This document shows positions 17,450 to 26,240 of a DNA stretch of 64,000 nucleotides, one piece after another. The position numbers were made by a program, and so were the translations under genes. The notes under the pieces were generated by a model that had not been told where the DNA came from, made no database searches, and saw only the letters and a program-made list of their open reading frames with translations. Source of the stretch: Aldehydirespirator sp965203635 (GTDB taxonomy: Bacteria > Actinomycetota > Acidimicrobiia > Acidimicrobiales > Aldehydirespiratoraceae); assembly GCA_965203635.1 (NCBI GenBank), contig OZ241903.1, positions 1,426,001 through 1,490,000 of the forward strand, in the 5' to 3' direction. Position 1 is the stretch's first letter; every line of letters begins with the position of its first letter.

Positions 17450-19051
17450 ATGAGGGTGACCAGCCGCCGGGACGCCGCCTTCGGTTCGCGGCACGAGTGC
17501 GACCTGGATGCGTTCGCGGCGCTGGTCGAACAGCTGATCGACCCGGCCGACTACCCGCTGGCCACAAGGATCACCCAGGGCGTCCCCACCTACGACGCGA
17601 TCCCGCTGGCCCACGGCCCCACCGGCGACACCGGGCACCGGAATGCGCTGCGGGCCGAGCTGGCCGCAGCCCTCGTCGACGGTCCCGGCATCGTCCTGCT
17701 CGAAGGGGCGGTGCCCCCCGAAGCGGTGGACCGGGCGTCGAGCGTCTTCTGGGACCTGATCGCAGCCCAGCACGCCCAGGGCGGGCTCGCCGGCGACCAC
17801 TTCGCCAAGCCCGGCGCCAACGACCGCATATGGAACGCGCTCGAGAAGCTGGCCGTGGCCGACCCCGAGGCCTTCATCGACTACCACCGCTCCGACGCGG
17901 TGGCGGTGGCCTGCGAGGCCTGGCTGGGACCCCGCTACCAGCTGACCGAGCAGGTGAACGTGGTCAACCCCGGCGGCGAGGCCCAGCACCCCCACCGCGA
18001 CTACCACATGGGCTTCCTCACCGACGACGAAGCCGAGCAATTCCCCCTCCAGGCCCACCGGCTGTCGCCGCTGCTCACCCTCCAGGGCGCCATCGCCCAC
18101 TGCGACATGGGCACCGAGACCGGCCCCACCATGTACCTGCCCCACTCCCACAAGTACGAGCTGGGATACCTGGCGTGGCGCCGCCCCGAGTTCATCGAGT
18201 ACTTCTCCCAGCACCGGGTGCAGCTGCCGCTGCGCACCGGCGACGCGGTGTTCTTCAGCCCGGCCATGTTCCACGCCGCCGGCCACAACCGCACCACCGG
18301 CGTGCACCGCATCGCCAACCTGCTGCAGATCTCGTCGGCGTTCGGCCGGGCCACCGAGGCCGTGGACCGCGCTCGCATGGTCAACGCCGTGTACCCGACG
18401 CTGCGGTCGCGCCTCTCCTCCGGCCTCGACCGGGCCGCGGCGGCCAACGTGGTGGCGGCCTGCGCCGAGGGCTACGCCTTCCCCACCAACCTCGACCGCG
18501 ACCAGCCGGTGGACGGCCTGGCCCCGCCGTCGCAGGCCGACCTGATGAACCGGGCGCTGGACGGGGACTGGCCTCCGGAGCAACTGCGCGACGAGCTGGA
18601 CCAGCACGCCGAGCGCCACCGCAGCGCAGTGGGCGAGGACGACCGGCGCCGCACGACCGTGGACGAGCTGCTGGCCGAGGCCCGCCGCGGGCTACGGCGG
18701 TTCACCCCGTCGGAGCTCGCCGCCAGCCTCGAATCCGCGCCGGATCCGCCGCTGGTGATCGACATCCGGGACCGCGACGACCGTGAGCGCACCGGCATGA
18801 TCCCCGGCTCGGTGAGCATCCCGCTGCTGGTGCTGGAGTGGCGCTGCGACCCCACCTCGGGCCATTCGCACCCCGCGGTGCAGTCGTTGGACCAGCCCCT
18901 GGTGACGGTGTGCAACGAGGGCTACACGTCGAGCTTCGCGGCCGCCTCCCTGCAGCGTCTGGGCTTCGAGCAGGCCGCCGACCTCGAAGGCGGCGTCGAG
19001 GGCTGGGGCGCATCCGGCCGGCCCCTCGTCCAACCCCCGCTCCCGACCTAG
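17450..19051 (+). CDS. PhyH-like dioxygenase fused to a rhodanese domain
   Basis: A 533-residue protein. Residues ~60-340 resemble phytanoyl-CoA dioxygenase family Fe(II)/2-oxoglutarate enzymes: PHRDYHMG supplies the H-x-D pair near 181-183, and FHAAGHNRTTGVHRIANLL supplies the distal His and the 2-oxoglutarate-binding Arg. Residues ~425-525 form a rhodanese domain: VIDIRDRDDRE, then CNEGYTSS with the catalytic Cys near 488, and EGGVEGW. All active-site residues appear present in both halves. ATG 17450 is used; GTG 17456 is also plausible because TACCAT (17443-17448) lies 7 nt before it. The fusion suggests oxidation coupled to sulfur transfer, but the substrate is unknown. Confidence 0.8.
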   Translation: MRVTSRRDAAFGSRHECDLDAFAALVEQLIDPADYPLATRITQGVPTYDAIPLAHGPTGDTGHRNALRAELAAALVDGPGIVLLEGAVPPEAVDRASSVFWDLIAAQHAQGGLAGDHFAKPGANDRIWNALEKLAVADPEAFIDYHRSDAVAVACEAWLGPRYQLTEQVNVVNPGGEAQHPHRDYHMGFLTDDEAEQFPLQAHRLSPLLTLQGAIAHCDMGTETGPTMYLPHSHKYELGYLAWRRPEFIEYFSQHRVQLPLRTGDAVFFSPAMFHAAGHNRTTGVHRIANLLQISSAFGRATEAVDRARMVNAVYPTLRSRLSSGLDRAAAANVVAACAEGYAFPTNLDRDQPVDGLAPPSQADLMNRALDGDWPPEQLRDELDQHAERHRSAVGEDDRRRTTVDELLAEARRGLRRFTPSELAASLESAPDPPLVIDIRDRDDRERTGMIPGSVSIPLLVLEWRCDPTSGHSHPAVQSLDQPLVTVCNEGYTSSFAAASLQRLGFEQAADLEGGVEGWGASGRPLVQPPLPT

Positions 19052-19095
19052 CCCCGCCTCCCGACCGGCCCGCCGGGCGTGCCGGACCTTCCGCG

Positions 19096-19290
19096 GAATT
19101 GGCAGCGTTGTGCACGGTATGCGTGCATTGTGCTGCCAGTTCGCCGGCGGCGTTGCTGTCCTTGTCGAATTGGCAGCGTTGTGCACGGTATGCGTGCATT
19201 GTGCTGCCAGTTCGCCGGCGGCGTTGCTGTCCTTGTCGAATTGGCAGCGTTGTGCACGGTATGCGTGCATTGTGCTGCCAGTTCGCGTAT
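19096..19290. repeat. Three tandem 71-bp units, each with a strong hairpin
   Basis: Units begin at 19096, 19167 and 19238. In each, a 45-nt segment (19097-19141, 19168-19212, 19239-19283) folds into a two-part stem: outer arms AATTGGCAGC / GCTGCCAGTT (one G-T wobble), a small internal loop, inner arms TGCACG / CGTGCA, and loop GTATG. There is no U-tract. The array fills the gap before the VWA gene. It is less GC-rich than its surroundings. Confidence 0.9.
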
Positions 19291-19324
19291 GGGGCCTTCA
19301 GCAGTTCGGGCGACCGCGCCGGGG

Positions 19325-19330
19325 TAGGGT
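19325..19330 (+). promoter_or_regulatory. -10 element of the VWA gene
   Basis: TAGGGT ends 6 nt before the ATG at 19337, the leaderless spacing seen at several other genes in the window. It lies about 40 nt downstream of the last 71-bp hairpin. Confidence 0.4.
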
Positions 19331-19336
19331 CGGGGC

Positions 19337-21409
19337 ATGGCTCTGCGCAAGCGCTGGCGCCTCCGTCTGCGGGCGCAGCCCGAGCCGGCCCACTTCGCGT
19401 ACTCGCGCTGGGACGGCAGCCAGGCCGGCTTCGACTTCGACGCCGACCACATCTTCGACGAGCTGGCCGACGATCTGCTCTACCACGGCGACCTCGCCAG
19501 CGCCCTGCGCCGCCTGATGGCCGAGGGCTTCCGCGACCGCTCGGGCCGCCAGCTCGAAGGCCTCCGCGACATGCTCGAGCGGCTCAGGGAGCGACGCCGC
19601 GAGCTGCTCGAGCAGCACGACCTCGGCGGCGTCTACGAAGACATCGCGGAGGACCTGCGGGACGTGGTCCGCACCGAACGCCGGGCCCTCGACGACCTGG
19701 ACGCGGCCTCGGCCCAGGCCCGGGCCACCGGCGACGAGCGCCGGGCCGATCTCACCGCGCAGACCGCGGCCACCAAGAACCTCCAGCTCGACATGATGCC
19801 CCCCGACCTCGCCGGCCAGTTCAAGGCCCTCGACAACTACGACTTCGAGAGCGACGAGGCCCGCCGGCAGTTCGCCGAGCTGGCCGAGCGCCTCCGGGAG
19901 CAGCTCATGCAGCAGTTCCTCGACCGGATGGCGGGCGCGGTCGACGAATCCACCGGCAGCGGACCGGCGTCGGAGGAGATGCAGCGCCTCAAGGACATGC
20001 TGGCCGAGCTCAACGCCATGCTGGCCCAGCGGGCCCGGGGAACCGAACCCGACTTCGACGGGTTCATGCAGCGCTACGGCGACTTCTTCCCGGAGAACCC
20101 CAAGACCCTCGACGAGCTGCTGGAGTTGATGGCCCGCCGCATGGCCGCAGCCCAGGCCCTGCTCAACTCGATGACGCCGGGCCAGCGCGACCAGCTCCAG
20201 CAGCTGTCCGACCAGCTGCTGGCCGACATGGACCTCAACTGGCAGGTCAACGAGCTGGCCCAGCACCTGCGCAACGAGTTCGGCGACCTCGGCTGGGACC
20301 GGCGATACGAATTCGGCGGCGTCGATCCCCTCGACTTCAGCCAGGCCTCCGACATGCTGGCCACCCTCGGCGACATCGACCAGCTCGAGAACCTGCTACG
20401 AGGCTCGGCCAGCCCCGGGGCCCTCGCCGAGGCCGACACCGAGGCCGTCCGCCGCCTGCTGGGCGACGACGCGGCCACCAGCCTCGAGCGCATGGCCGAA
20501 GTGGCCCGCATGCTGGAGGAGGCCGGCCTGATCGAGAACCGCGAGGGGCGCTTCGACCTCACTCCCCGGGCCATCCGCAAGATCGGCCAGGGTGCCCTGC
20601 GGGACCTGTTCGCCCGGCTCGACGCCGACAAGCTCGGCCGCCACGCCATCAGCCGCTCCGGGCAGGGCCACGAGCGGGAGCCCGACACCAAGGCTTACGA
20701 GTACGGCGACCCGTTCAACCTGCACATCGGCCGCACCATCCGCAACGCCGTCACCCGCACCGGGGGCGGTGTGCCCGTGCAGCTCCATCCCGACGACTTC
20801 GAGGTGGAGCGGACCGAGCAGCAGGTGCGCTCGGCCACCGTGCTGATGCTCGACCTGTCGCTGTCGATGCCCATGCGCAACAACTTCCTGCCGGCCAAGA
20901 AGGTGGCCATGGCGCTGCACTCGCTGATCTCCAGCCAGTACCCCCGGGACTACCTGGGGCTGGTGTCGTTCAGCGAGGTCGCCCGGGAGTTCCGGCCCGA
21001 GAAGCTGCCCGAGGTGTCGTGGGACTATGTCTACGGCACCAACATGCAGCACGGGTTCATGCTCGCCCGCCGCATGCTCAACCGCCAGACCGGCACCAAG
21101 CAGATCATCATGATCACCGACGGGGAGCCCACCGCTCACATCACCGCGTCGGGACGGCCCTTCTTCAGCTACCCGCCCACCCGCGAGACGGTCGAGCTGA
21201 CCCTGGCCGAGGTGGGCAGGTGCACCCGCGACGGCATCCGGATCAACACGTTCATGCTGGACGCCACGTCGTACCTGACGAACTTCGTCGAGCGCATCAC
21301 CGAACTGAACGGAGGCCGGGCGTTCTTCACCACCAACGAGAACCTCGGCGACTACGTGCTGGTCGACTTCGTGGAGCACAAGCGCAGCCTGGTCCACGCC
21401 CGCCGCTAG
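19337..21409 (+). CDS. VWA/MIDAS protein, likely partner of the MoxR ATPase
   Basis: A 690-residue protein. The first ~480 residues are charged and helical with several coiled-coil-like stretches (for example EMQRLKDMLAELNAML). The C-terminal ~190 residues form a von Willebrand A domain with an intact metal-ion-dependent adhesion site: DLSLSM near 504, a Thr in the GTNM segment, and TDGEP near 594. MoxR ATPases and VWA proteins of this build work as pairs, like RavA/ViaA or CoxD/CoxE (family knowledge). Here the ATPase is ~4 kb upstream on the opposite strand, with the GH1-like, MaoC and PhyH genes between them. Confidence 0.85.
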   Translation: MALRKRWRLRLRAQPEPAHFAYSRWDGSQAGFDFDADHIFDELADDLLYHGDLASALRRLMAEGFRDRSGRQLEGLRDMLERLRERRRELLEQHDLGGVYEDIAEDLRDVVRTERRALDDLDAASAQARATGDERRADLTAQTAATKNLQLDMMPPDLAGQFKALDNYDFESDEARRQFAELAERLREQLMQQFLDRMAGAVDESTGSGPASEEMQRLKDMLAELNAMLAQRARGTEPDFDGFMQRYGDFFPENPKTLDELLELMARRMAAAQALLNSMTPGQRDQLQQLSDQLLADMDLNWQVNELAQHLRNEFGDLGWDRRYEFGGVDPLDFSQASDMLATLGDIDQLENLLRGSASPGALAEADTEAVRRLLGDDAATSLERMAEVARMLEEAGLIENREGRFDLTPRAIRKIGQGALRDLFARLDADKLGRHAISRSGQGHEREPDTKAYEYGDPFNLHIGRTIRNAVTRTGGGVPVQLHPDDFEVERTEQQVRSATVLMLDLSLSMPMRNNFLPAKKVAMALHSLISSQYPRDYLGLVSFSEVAREFRPEKLPEVSWDYVYGTNMQHGFMLARRMLNRQTGTKQIIMITDGEPTAHITASGRPFFSYPPTRETVELTLAEVGRCTRDGIRINTFMLDATSYLTNFVERITELNGGRAFFTTNENLGDYVLVDFVEHKRSLVHARR

Positions 21410-21485
21410 CGGCCCCGGGGCCGCGGGCCGCGTATTCGGAACGTGCTCTGGTAGGCGCAACCCGTCGCGTTGCTAGGGGGTGTCT

Positions 21486-21652
21486 CCCGCTCTTGTTCGC
21501 TGCGCTCACGGGCCGCTCGGGCCTGCTGCCCGCTCCAGTTCGCTGCGCTCACGGGCCGCTCGGGCCTGCTGCCCGCTCCAGTTCGCTGCGCTCACGGGCC
21601 GCTCGGGCCTGCTGCCCGCTCCAGTTCGCTGCGCTCACGGGCCGCTCGGGCC
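21486..21652. repeat. Second R1 tandem array, four units
   Basis: Four 43-bp units start at 21486, 21529, 21572 and 21615. The first carries CTCTTGTTCGC and the others CTCCAGTTCGC, a variant not seen in the array at 1.2-1.7 kb, so the two arrays expanded independently. The gene-free stretch 21410-21806 holds this array and the whiB promoter region. Confidence 0.88.
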
Positions 21653-21701
21653 CTAGGGGCCTCGCAAGCTCGGCCTCTGGAGAAATTTCTTGGCGCCGGA
21701 C

Positions 21702-21730
21702 TTGCAAATGTCATATAACAATGGTGTAAT
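21702..21730 (+). promoter_or_regulatory. Likely whiB promoter
   Basis: TTGCAA (21702-21707) and TGTAAT (21725-21730) are separated by 17 nt inside an unusually AT-rich island. TGTAATTACA is a perfect 10-bp palindrome over the -10 and could be an operator. This predicts a leader of about 70 nt before the ATG at 21807, which has AGGAGGAA 6 nt upstream. Confidence 0.5.
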
Positions 21731-21806
21731 TACATGAGTGGCACCCGGGCGGGCCGGGCTCTAGTCCCGCCGCTGGGGCCCGGATGGCCATCAGGAGGAA
21801 AACCGA

Positions 21807-22082
21807 ATGGAGCTACACGGCATCTTTCCGGCTGAGGACATGTCCTGGCAGCGCGAGGCCAACTGCCTCGGAGTTCATCCCGACCTCTTCTTTCCCGAGC
21901 GAGGAGCATCCACACGCGAGGCCAAGGAAGTGTGCCGGGGCTGCGTAGTACGCGAGGAGTGCCTGGAGTTCGCGCTGAACAACGGCGAGAAGTTCGGCAT
22001 CTGGGGTGGCATGAGCGAGCGGGAGCGTCGTCGTATCCGCAGAGCCCGCGCCCTCGAGCGCCGCGCCGTCGTCAGCGCCTGA
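21807..22082 (+). CDS. WhiB-family iron-sulfur transcriptional regulator
   Basis: A 91-residue protein with the four WhiB cysteines: NCLG, then CRGC and EEC. The G-I-W-G-G turn (FGIWGGMSERERR) and the basic C-terminal RRIRRARALERR that contacts DNA follow. The four Cys ligate a [4Fe-4S] cluster, and WhiB proteins act with the primary sigma factor. It resembles the WhiB2/WhmD developmental group more than the redox members (moderate confidence). It has one of the best Shine-Dalgarno sequences in the window and its own promoter. Confidence 0.92.
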   Translation: MELHGIFPAEDMSWQREANCLGVHPDLFFPERGASTREAKEVCRGCVVREECLEFALNNGEKFGIWGGMSERERRRIRRARALERRAVVSA

Positions 22083-22137
22083 CAACACCACCGCCCCCAT
22101 CTTCCACAGACCGGATGCGGCTGTGGACAGAGCACGG

Positions 22138-22143
22138 TATGCT
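22138..22143 (+). promoter_or_regulatory. -10 element of tatA
   Basis: TATGCT lies 8 nt before the tatA ATG at 22152; no Shine-Dalgarno is visible, so the message is probably leaderless or nearly so. Confidence 0.4.
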
Positions 22144-22151
22144 TCGTAGCG

Positions 22152-22382
22152 ATGCCAAACATCGGTGCACCTGAACTCCTCATCATCCTCGTGCTCGTCC
22201 TGCTGGTGTTCGGCGGGGCGAAGCTCCCGAAGCTCGCCCGCTCGCTGGGCCAGGCGCAGCGCGAGTTCAAGGACGGCCTGACCGAGGCGGCCAAAGAGGG
22301 CGAAGCCTCCGGAGGCGGCAGCCAGGCGACCGGCGGCGACAACTCGGGCGGCGGCGCTTCGGGCAAGAACGGCTCGTCCTGA
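22152..22382 (+). CDS. tatA: Sec-independent (Tat) translocase component TatA/E
   Basis: A 76-residue protein with the canonical TatA build. A short N-terminal transmembrane helix (PELLIILVLVLLVFGG) is followed by the FGGAKLPKLARSLGQ hinge and amphipathic helix, then an acidic/Gly/Ser-rich tail. It polymerises with TatB/TatC to move folded proteins across the membrane. No tatB or tatC is in this window. Confidence 0.93.
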   Translation: MPNIGAPELLIILVLVLLVFGGAKLPKLARSLGQAQREFKDGLTEAAKEGEASGGGSQATGGDNSGGGASGKNGSS

Positions 22383-22407
22383 GAGCCCCGCGGCGAGGCG
22401 GACACCA

Positions 22408-22713
22408 ATGACGCTCGCGGGCGCCGAAGTCGAGGCGGTGGACGAACCGCCGGTCGGCCAAGCCACGATCATCTATCTTGGGCCGGTCGCGCCCCACTGG
22501 GAGGTGCGCGCCGTCTACGGCGACGCCGACTTCATGACCTCCTTCCGGGACCGGGTCCATGCCCGTCTGCTGCTGCTGCCACCCCACGACCCACAGTTCC
22601 GCCGCAACCGCGAGCGGGTCAATCGCGACGCTGAGCGGGAGCGGATCATCGTGAACTGGGACCTCGGCTATCCGGAGGAAGAAGACGAGTATTCCGGCCG
22701 GGAGCGGGTCTGA
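22408..22713 (+). CDS. Conserved-looking hypothetical protein
   Basis: A 101-residue protein that I do not recognise. It has a hydrophobic beta-strand-like segment (QATIIYLGPVAPHWEV), a central RDRVHARLLLLPPHDPQF stretch and a strongly acidic C-terminus. No cysteines, signal peptide or membrane helix are seen. It starts 25 nt after the tatA stop on the same strand, and codon use is that of neighbouring genes. Position between tatA and ppk1 gives no functional clue. Confidence 0.55.
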   Translation: MTLAGAEVEAVDEPPVGQATIIYLGPVAPHWEVRAVYGDADFMTSFRDRVHARLLLLPPHDPQFRRNRERVNRDAERERIIVNWDLGYPEEEDEYSGRERV

Positions 22714-22747
22714 CCGCGGCTCGGAGAGCGGGAACCACCGTGCCCCC

Positions 22748-22808
22748 AGAGGCCGAGCTTGCGAGGCCGTGGCCCGAGCGGCCCGTGAGCGAAGCGAACA
22801 AGAGCGGG
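22748..22808 (-). repeat. R1 copy with flanking extension, just before ppk1
   Basis: An inverted R1 copy (22771-22808) with the longer flank AGAGGCCGAGCTTGCGAGG. It ends 11 nt before the ppk1 ATG, so the transcribed leader or promoter of ppk1 lies in repeat DNA. The ppk1 frame is open through the core and would add ARAARERSEQERE if translation began further up. Confidence 0.85.
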
Positions 22809-22819
22809 AAACGAAGACC

Positions 22820-24904
22820 ATGATCCGCGTCGGGGGATGGGCTGAGCCGCTCACGGACTACTTCAGCCGGGAGATCTCGTGGCTGGCCTTCAACGCCCGC
22901 GTCCTCGCCCTCGCCGACGACGCCGACGTCCCCCTGCTGGAGCAGGCCAGATACCTCAGCATCTTCACCACCAACCTCGACGAGTTCTTCCAGGTCCGGG
23001 TGTCCGGTCTCGCCGACCGGGTTGCGGCCGAGCTCACCGAGCGCACCCTCGACGGGCACACCCCCGCCGAGCAGCTCCGCGAGGTCCGCCGGATCGCCGC
23101 CGAGCTCTGCGCCGAGCAGCAGCGCCTCTTCATCGAGAAGGTCAGGCCGGCCCTGGAGGCCGAGGGCATCCATCTCCTCAACCCCGACGAGATCAGCCCC
23201 ACCGAGTGCGCCTACCTCCGCGACCACTTCGAGCAGCGGGTCTTCCCGGTGCTCACCCCGCTGGCCGTCGATCCCGGGCATCCGTTCCCGTTCATCTCGG
23301 ACCTCTCGCTGAGCCTGGCCGTCCTGATGCGCGACCCGGTCGACTCGGAGCAGCGCTTCGCCCGGGTCAAGGTCCCCGACACCCTCGACCGCTGGGTGGA
23401 GACCGGCGAGGGCTCCTGCCGGTTCGTGGCCCTCGAGGACGTGATCGCGGCCCATCTCGACACGCTCTTCCCGGGCATGGAGGTGCTGGAGCATCACAGC
23501 TTCCGGGTCACCCGCAACGCCGACCTCACCCTCAACGACGAGGACGCCGACGACCTGCTGCTCGCGGTGGAGATGGAGCTCCGCCGGCGCCGCTTCCAGT
23601 GGGCTGTGCGCCTCGAGGTGGCCGACACGATGTCGGACGAGGTGCTCGACCTGCTGCTGCGCGAGCTCAAGCTGAGTGCCAACGCCCTGGTCCGGGTACG
23701 GGGGCCCATCGATCTGAGTGGCCTCAACGAGATCGCCGACCTGCCCCGGCCCGAGCTGAGATGGCCCTACTGGGGAGGCATCACCGAGCCCGAGCTGCTG
23801 GCCGAGGACGGCCCGACCGACTTCTTCAAGGTGCTGCGCTCCGGCGACCTGCTCGTGCACCATCCGTACTCGTCGTTCAGCCACTCGGTGGGCGCGCTCA
23901 TCCACCAAGCCGCCAGAGACCCGGCCGTGCTGGCCATCAAGCTCACCCTGTACCGCACCTCCGGCGACAGCCCCATCATCGACGCACTGGTGGCCGCAGC
24001 CGAGAGGGGCAAGCAGGTGGCGGTGCTGGTGGAGTTGAAGGCCCGCTTCGACGAGGCCCAGAACATCAGCTGGGCCAAGCGGCTGGAGCAGGCCGGCGCC
24101 CATGTGGCCTACGGCCTGGTCGGCCTCAAGATCCATGCCAAGATCGTCATGATCGTGCGGGAGGAGCCCGACGGCATCCGCCGCTACTGCCACATCGGCA
24201 CCGGCAACTACAACCACCGCACCGCCCGCATCTACGAGGACTTCGGCCTGCTCACCGCCAATCCGGGGGTAGGAGCCGACGTCGCCAGCCTGTTCAACCA
24301 ACTCACCGGCTACGGCCGCAATGTCGACCACAAGCACCTGATCACCGCCCCCGAGCAGCTCCGCCCCCGCCTGACCGAGCTGATCGAGCAGGAGATGCAC
24401 GTGCCCGGCGGCCGCATCATCATGAAGCTCAACTCGCTGGCCGACGGGCCGATGATCGACCAGCTCTACAAGGCGTCGCAGGCCGGCGTGGAGATCGACC
24501 TGATCGTGCGGGGCCTGTGCGGTCTGCGGCCCGGCGTGGCCGGCCTGTCCGAGACCATACGGGTGCGCTCGATAGTGGGCCGGTTCCTCGAGCACTCCCG
24601 CATCTACCACTTCGCCAACGGCGACGGTCCGGGCCGTCCCGCCACCTACATCGGCTCCGCCGACCTGCTGAGCCGCAACCTCGACCGGAGGGTGGAGGCT
24701 CTCGTGCGGGTGGACGATCCCCGGCTGGCGGCCCGGGTGGTCGAGGTGGCCGAGGTGAGCCTGTCCGACGAGCACCTGGCCTGGACGCTGGACTCCGATG
24801 GCGTCTGGACGCGCCACGACCGCAGCGCCGACACCGACACCCACGTCAGGCTCCAGCAGCTGGCCCTGAACCGGGCCCGGACACCAGATCGCGTTCTACC
24901 CTGA
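22820..24904 (+). CDS. ppk1: Polyphosphate kinase 1
   Basis: A 694-residue protein with the full PPK1 order: N-domain (YFSREISWLAFNARVL), head domain, and two PLD-like catalytic domains. The autophosphorylated His lies in GLKIHAKIVMI near residue 438, followed by HIGTGNYNHRTARIYED. The second catalytic His is in SRIYHFANG near 596, with YIGSADLLSRNLDRRVE after it. It reversibly polymerises ATP gamma-phosphate into polyphosphate. The ATG at 22820 starts a typical PPK1 N-terminus; the upstream extension is repeat DNA and was not used. Its stop codon overlaps the -10 element of the next gene. Confidence 0.96.
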   Translation: MIRVGGWAEPLTDYFSREISWLAFNARVLALADDADVPLLEQARYLSIFTTNLDEFFQVRVSGLADRVAAELTERTLDGHTPAEQLREVRRIAAELCAEQQRLFIEKVRPALEAEGIHLLNPDEISPTECAYLRDHFEQRVFPVLTPLAVDPGHPFPFISDLSLSLAVLMRDPVDSEQRFARVKVPDTLDRWVETGEGSCRFVALEDVIAAHLDTLFPGMEVLEHHSFRVTRNADLTLNDEDADDLLLAVEMELRRRRFQWAVRLEVADTMSDEVLDLLLRELKLSANALVRVRGPIDLSGLNEIADLPRPELRWPYWGGITEPELLAEDGPTDFFKVLRSGDLLVHHPYSSFSHSVGALIHQAARDPAVLAIKLTLYRTSGDSPIIDALVAAAERGKQVAVLVELKARFDEAQNISWAKRLEQAGAHVAYGLVGLKIHAKIVMIVREEPDGIRRYCHIGTGNYNHRTARIYEDFGLLTANPGVGADVASLFNQLTGYGRNVDHKHLITAPEQLRPRLTELIEQEMHVPGGRIIMKLNSLADGPMIDQLYKASQAGVEIDLIVRGLCGLRPGVAGLSETIRVRSIVGRFLEHSRIYHFANGDGPGRPATYIGSADLLSRNLDRRVEALVRVDDPRLAARVVEVAEVSLSDEHLAWTLDSDGVWTRHDRSADTDTHVRLQQLALNRARTPDRVLP
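24897..24902 (+). promoter_or_regulatory. -10 element of the MFS gene inside the ppk1 end
   Basis: TACCCT lies 6 nt before the GTG at 24909 and shares its last base with the ppk1 stop codon. It implies an independent leaderless start within the ppk1 transcript. Confidence 0.35.
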
Positions 24905-24908
24905 GCAG

Positions 24909-26198
24909 GTGGGCCGGGACGGGGTGAGAGATCAGGGCGAGCCGGGCCGGCCCGTTCCCTCATACAGCCCGTTCCAGCGCCTGGCCCGCGTCCACGCCGC
25001 GGCCACCGCCACCGACGCGGTGATCGCGGTGGCCCTGGCCGGGTCGATCTTCTTCTCGATCAGCCCCGACGCGGCCCGCAACCGCATCGCCCTGTACCTG
25101 GCCCTCACCATGGCACCGTTCGCGGTGGTCACACCACTGATCGGCCCGGTCATCGACCGGATGCCGGGCGGGCGCCGGGCCATGATCCTCGTCACCAATC
25201 TGGGCAGGCTGGTCGTGGCCCTGCTCCTGATCCGCCACCTCGACACCCTGTGGCTGTTCCCCGAGGCCTTCGCGCTGCTGGTGCTGCAGAAGTCCTATGC
25301 GGTGGCCAAGAGCGCGGTGGTGCCCCGCTACGTGCCCAAGGAATCCAACCTGGTGCAGGCCAACAGCCGTCTGGCCCTCATCAGCGCGGTGATGAGCCTG
25401 GTGGGCGCGGGCGTCGGCGCGGCGCTGGCCTTCCTGGGAAGCCCGGCCGTGGCCGCCGGGGCGGCGACCGTCGGCTACCTGGTGGCGACCGCGATCACGC
25501 TGCAGCTGCCCCGCATCCCGGTGGCCCGGACCAGACCCACCTCGACCGAGCGCACCGCCCTGCGGGCGTCCGCCATCCTGCTGTCGGCCTCGGCCATGGC
25601 GGTGATGCGGGGCGCGGTGGGGTTCGTCACCTTCATGCTGGCCTTCGCGTTGCGCGGCGGCGAGGAGGGACTGGACGTGAGCCAGTCGGGCGCGGCTCTG
25701 GGCGGGGCGGTGGCCTCCGAACGCGGCGTCGACATCGTCGGCAATCCCGGCGCGCCGTTCTGGCACTACGCGGTGGTGGTGGTCGTGGCCGGACTGGCCG
25801 CCTTCACGGGAGTGCAGATCGCTCCCATGCTGAGACGCCGTCTGGTGGAGGAGCTGATCCTGCTCGGATCGCTGGCCGTGGCCCTGTCCACGGCGTTGCT
25901 GGCCGCCATGACCGGCGGGCTGATGGGGATGGCGCTGCTGTCGGGCGGTGTGGCCGTCTCGGCCGCGGTGGGCAAGCTGGCCTTCGACTCGCTGGTGCAG
26001 CGCGACGCACCCGACGCCAACCACGGACGGTCGTTCTCCCGGTTCGAGGCCCGCTTCCAGATCGCCTGGGTGGTCGGCGCCTTCGTCCCCGTCATCCTGC
26101 CCATTCCGGCCCGGCTGGGGTCGGTCATGGTGGCACTGGTGGCCGCCGCCGCGCTGGTCTTCTTCGTGTTGAGCCGGCGCCGCCCGGCCACCAGCTAG
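24909..26198 (+). CDS. Major facilitator superfamily transporter
   Basis: A 429-residue membrane protein with about 10-12 hydrophobic helices. The MFS motif-A-like loop is PVIDRMPGGRRAMI after the second helix. An equivalent loop is not obvious in the second half, and a roughly 35-residue insert occurs mid-protein (EGLDVSQSGAALGGAV...). The protein begins 4 nt after ppk1. The substrate is unknown; the placement after ppk1 may be chance, since the gene seems to have its own -10 element. Confidence 0.75.
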   Translation: MGRDGVRDQGEPGRPVPSYSPFQRLARVHAAATATDAVIAVALAGSIFFSISPDAARNRIALYLALTMAPFAVVTPLIGPVIDRMPGGRRAMILVTNLGRLVVALLLIRHLDTLWLFPEAFALLVLQKSYAVAKSAVVPRYVPKESNLVQANSRLALISAVMSLVGAGVGAALAFLGSPAVAAGAATVGYLVATAITLQLPRIPVARTRPTSTERTALRASAILLSASAMAVMRGAVGFVTFMLAFALRGGEEGLDVSQSGAALGGAVASERGVDIVGNPGAPFWHYAVVVVVAGLAAFTGVQIAPMLRRRLVEELILLGSLAVALSTALLAAMTGGLMGMALLSGGVAVSAAVGKLAFDSLVQRDAPDANHGRSFSRFEARFQIAWVVGAFVPVILPIPARLGSVMVALVAAAALVFFVLSRRRPATS

Positions 26199-26240
26199 CT
26201 CAAGAGCACGGTCCCCGGTGAGGCCGGGGGGTGGCGCAGG

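Noticed and set aside
18838..21729. A 963-codon plus-strand frame
   Set aside because: It is a shadow of the VWA gene in another frame and runs through the repeat arrays; composition is Arg/Pro/Ala-rich noise.
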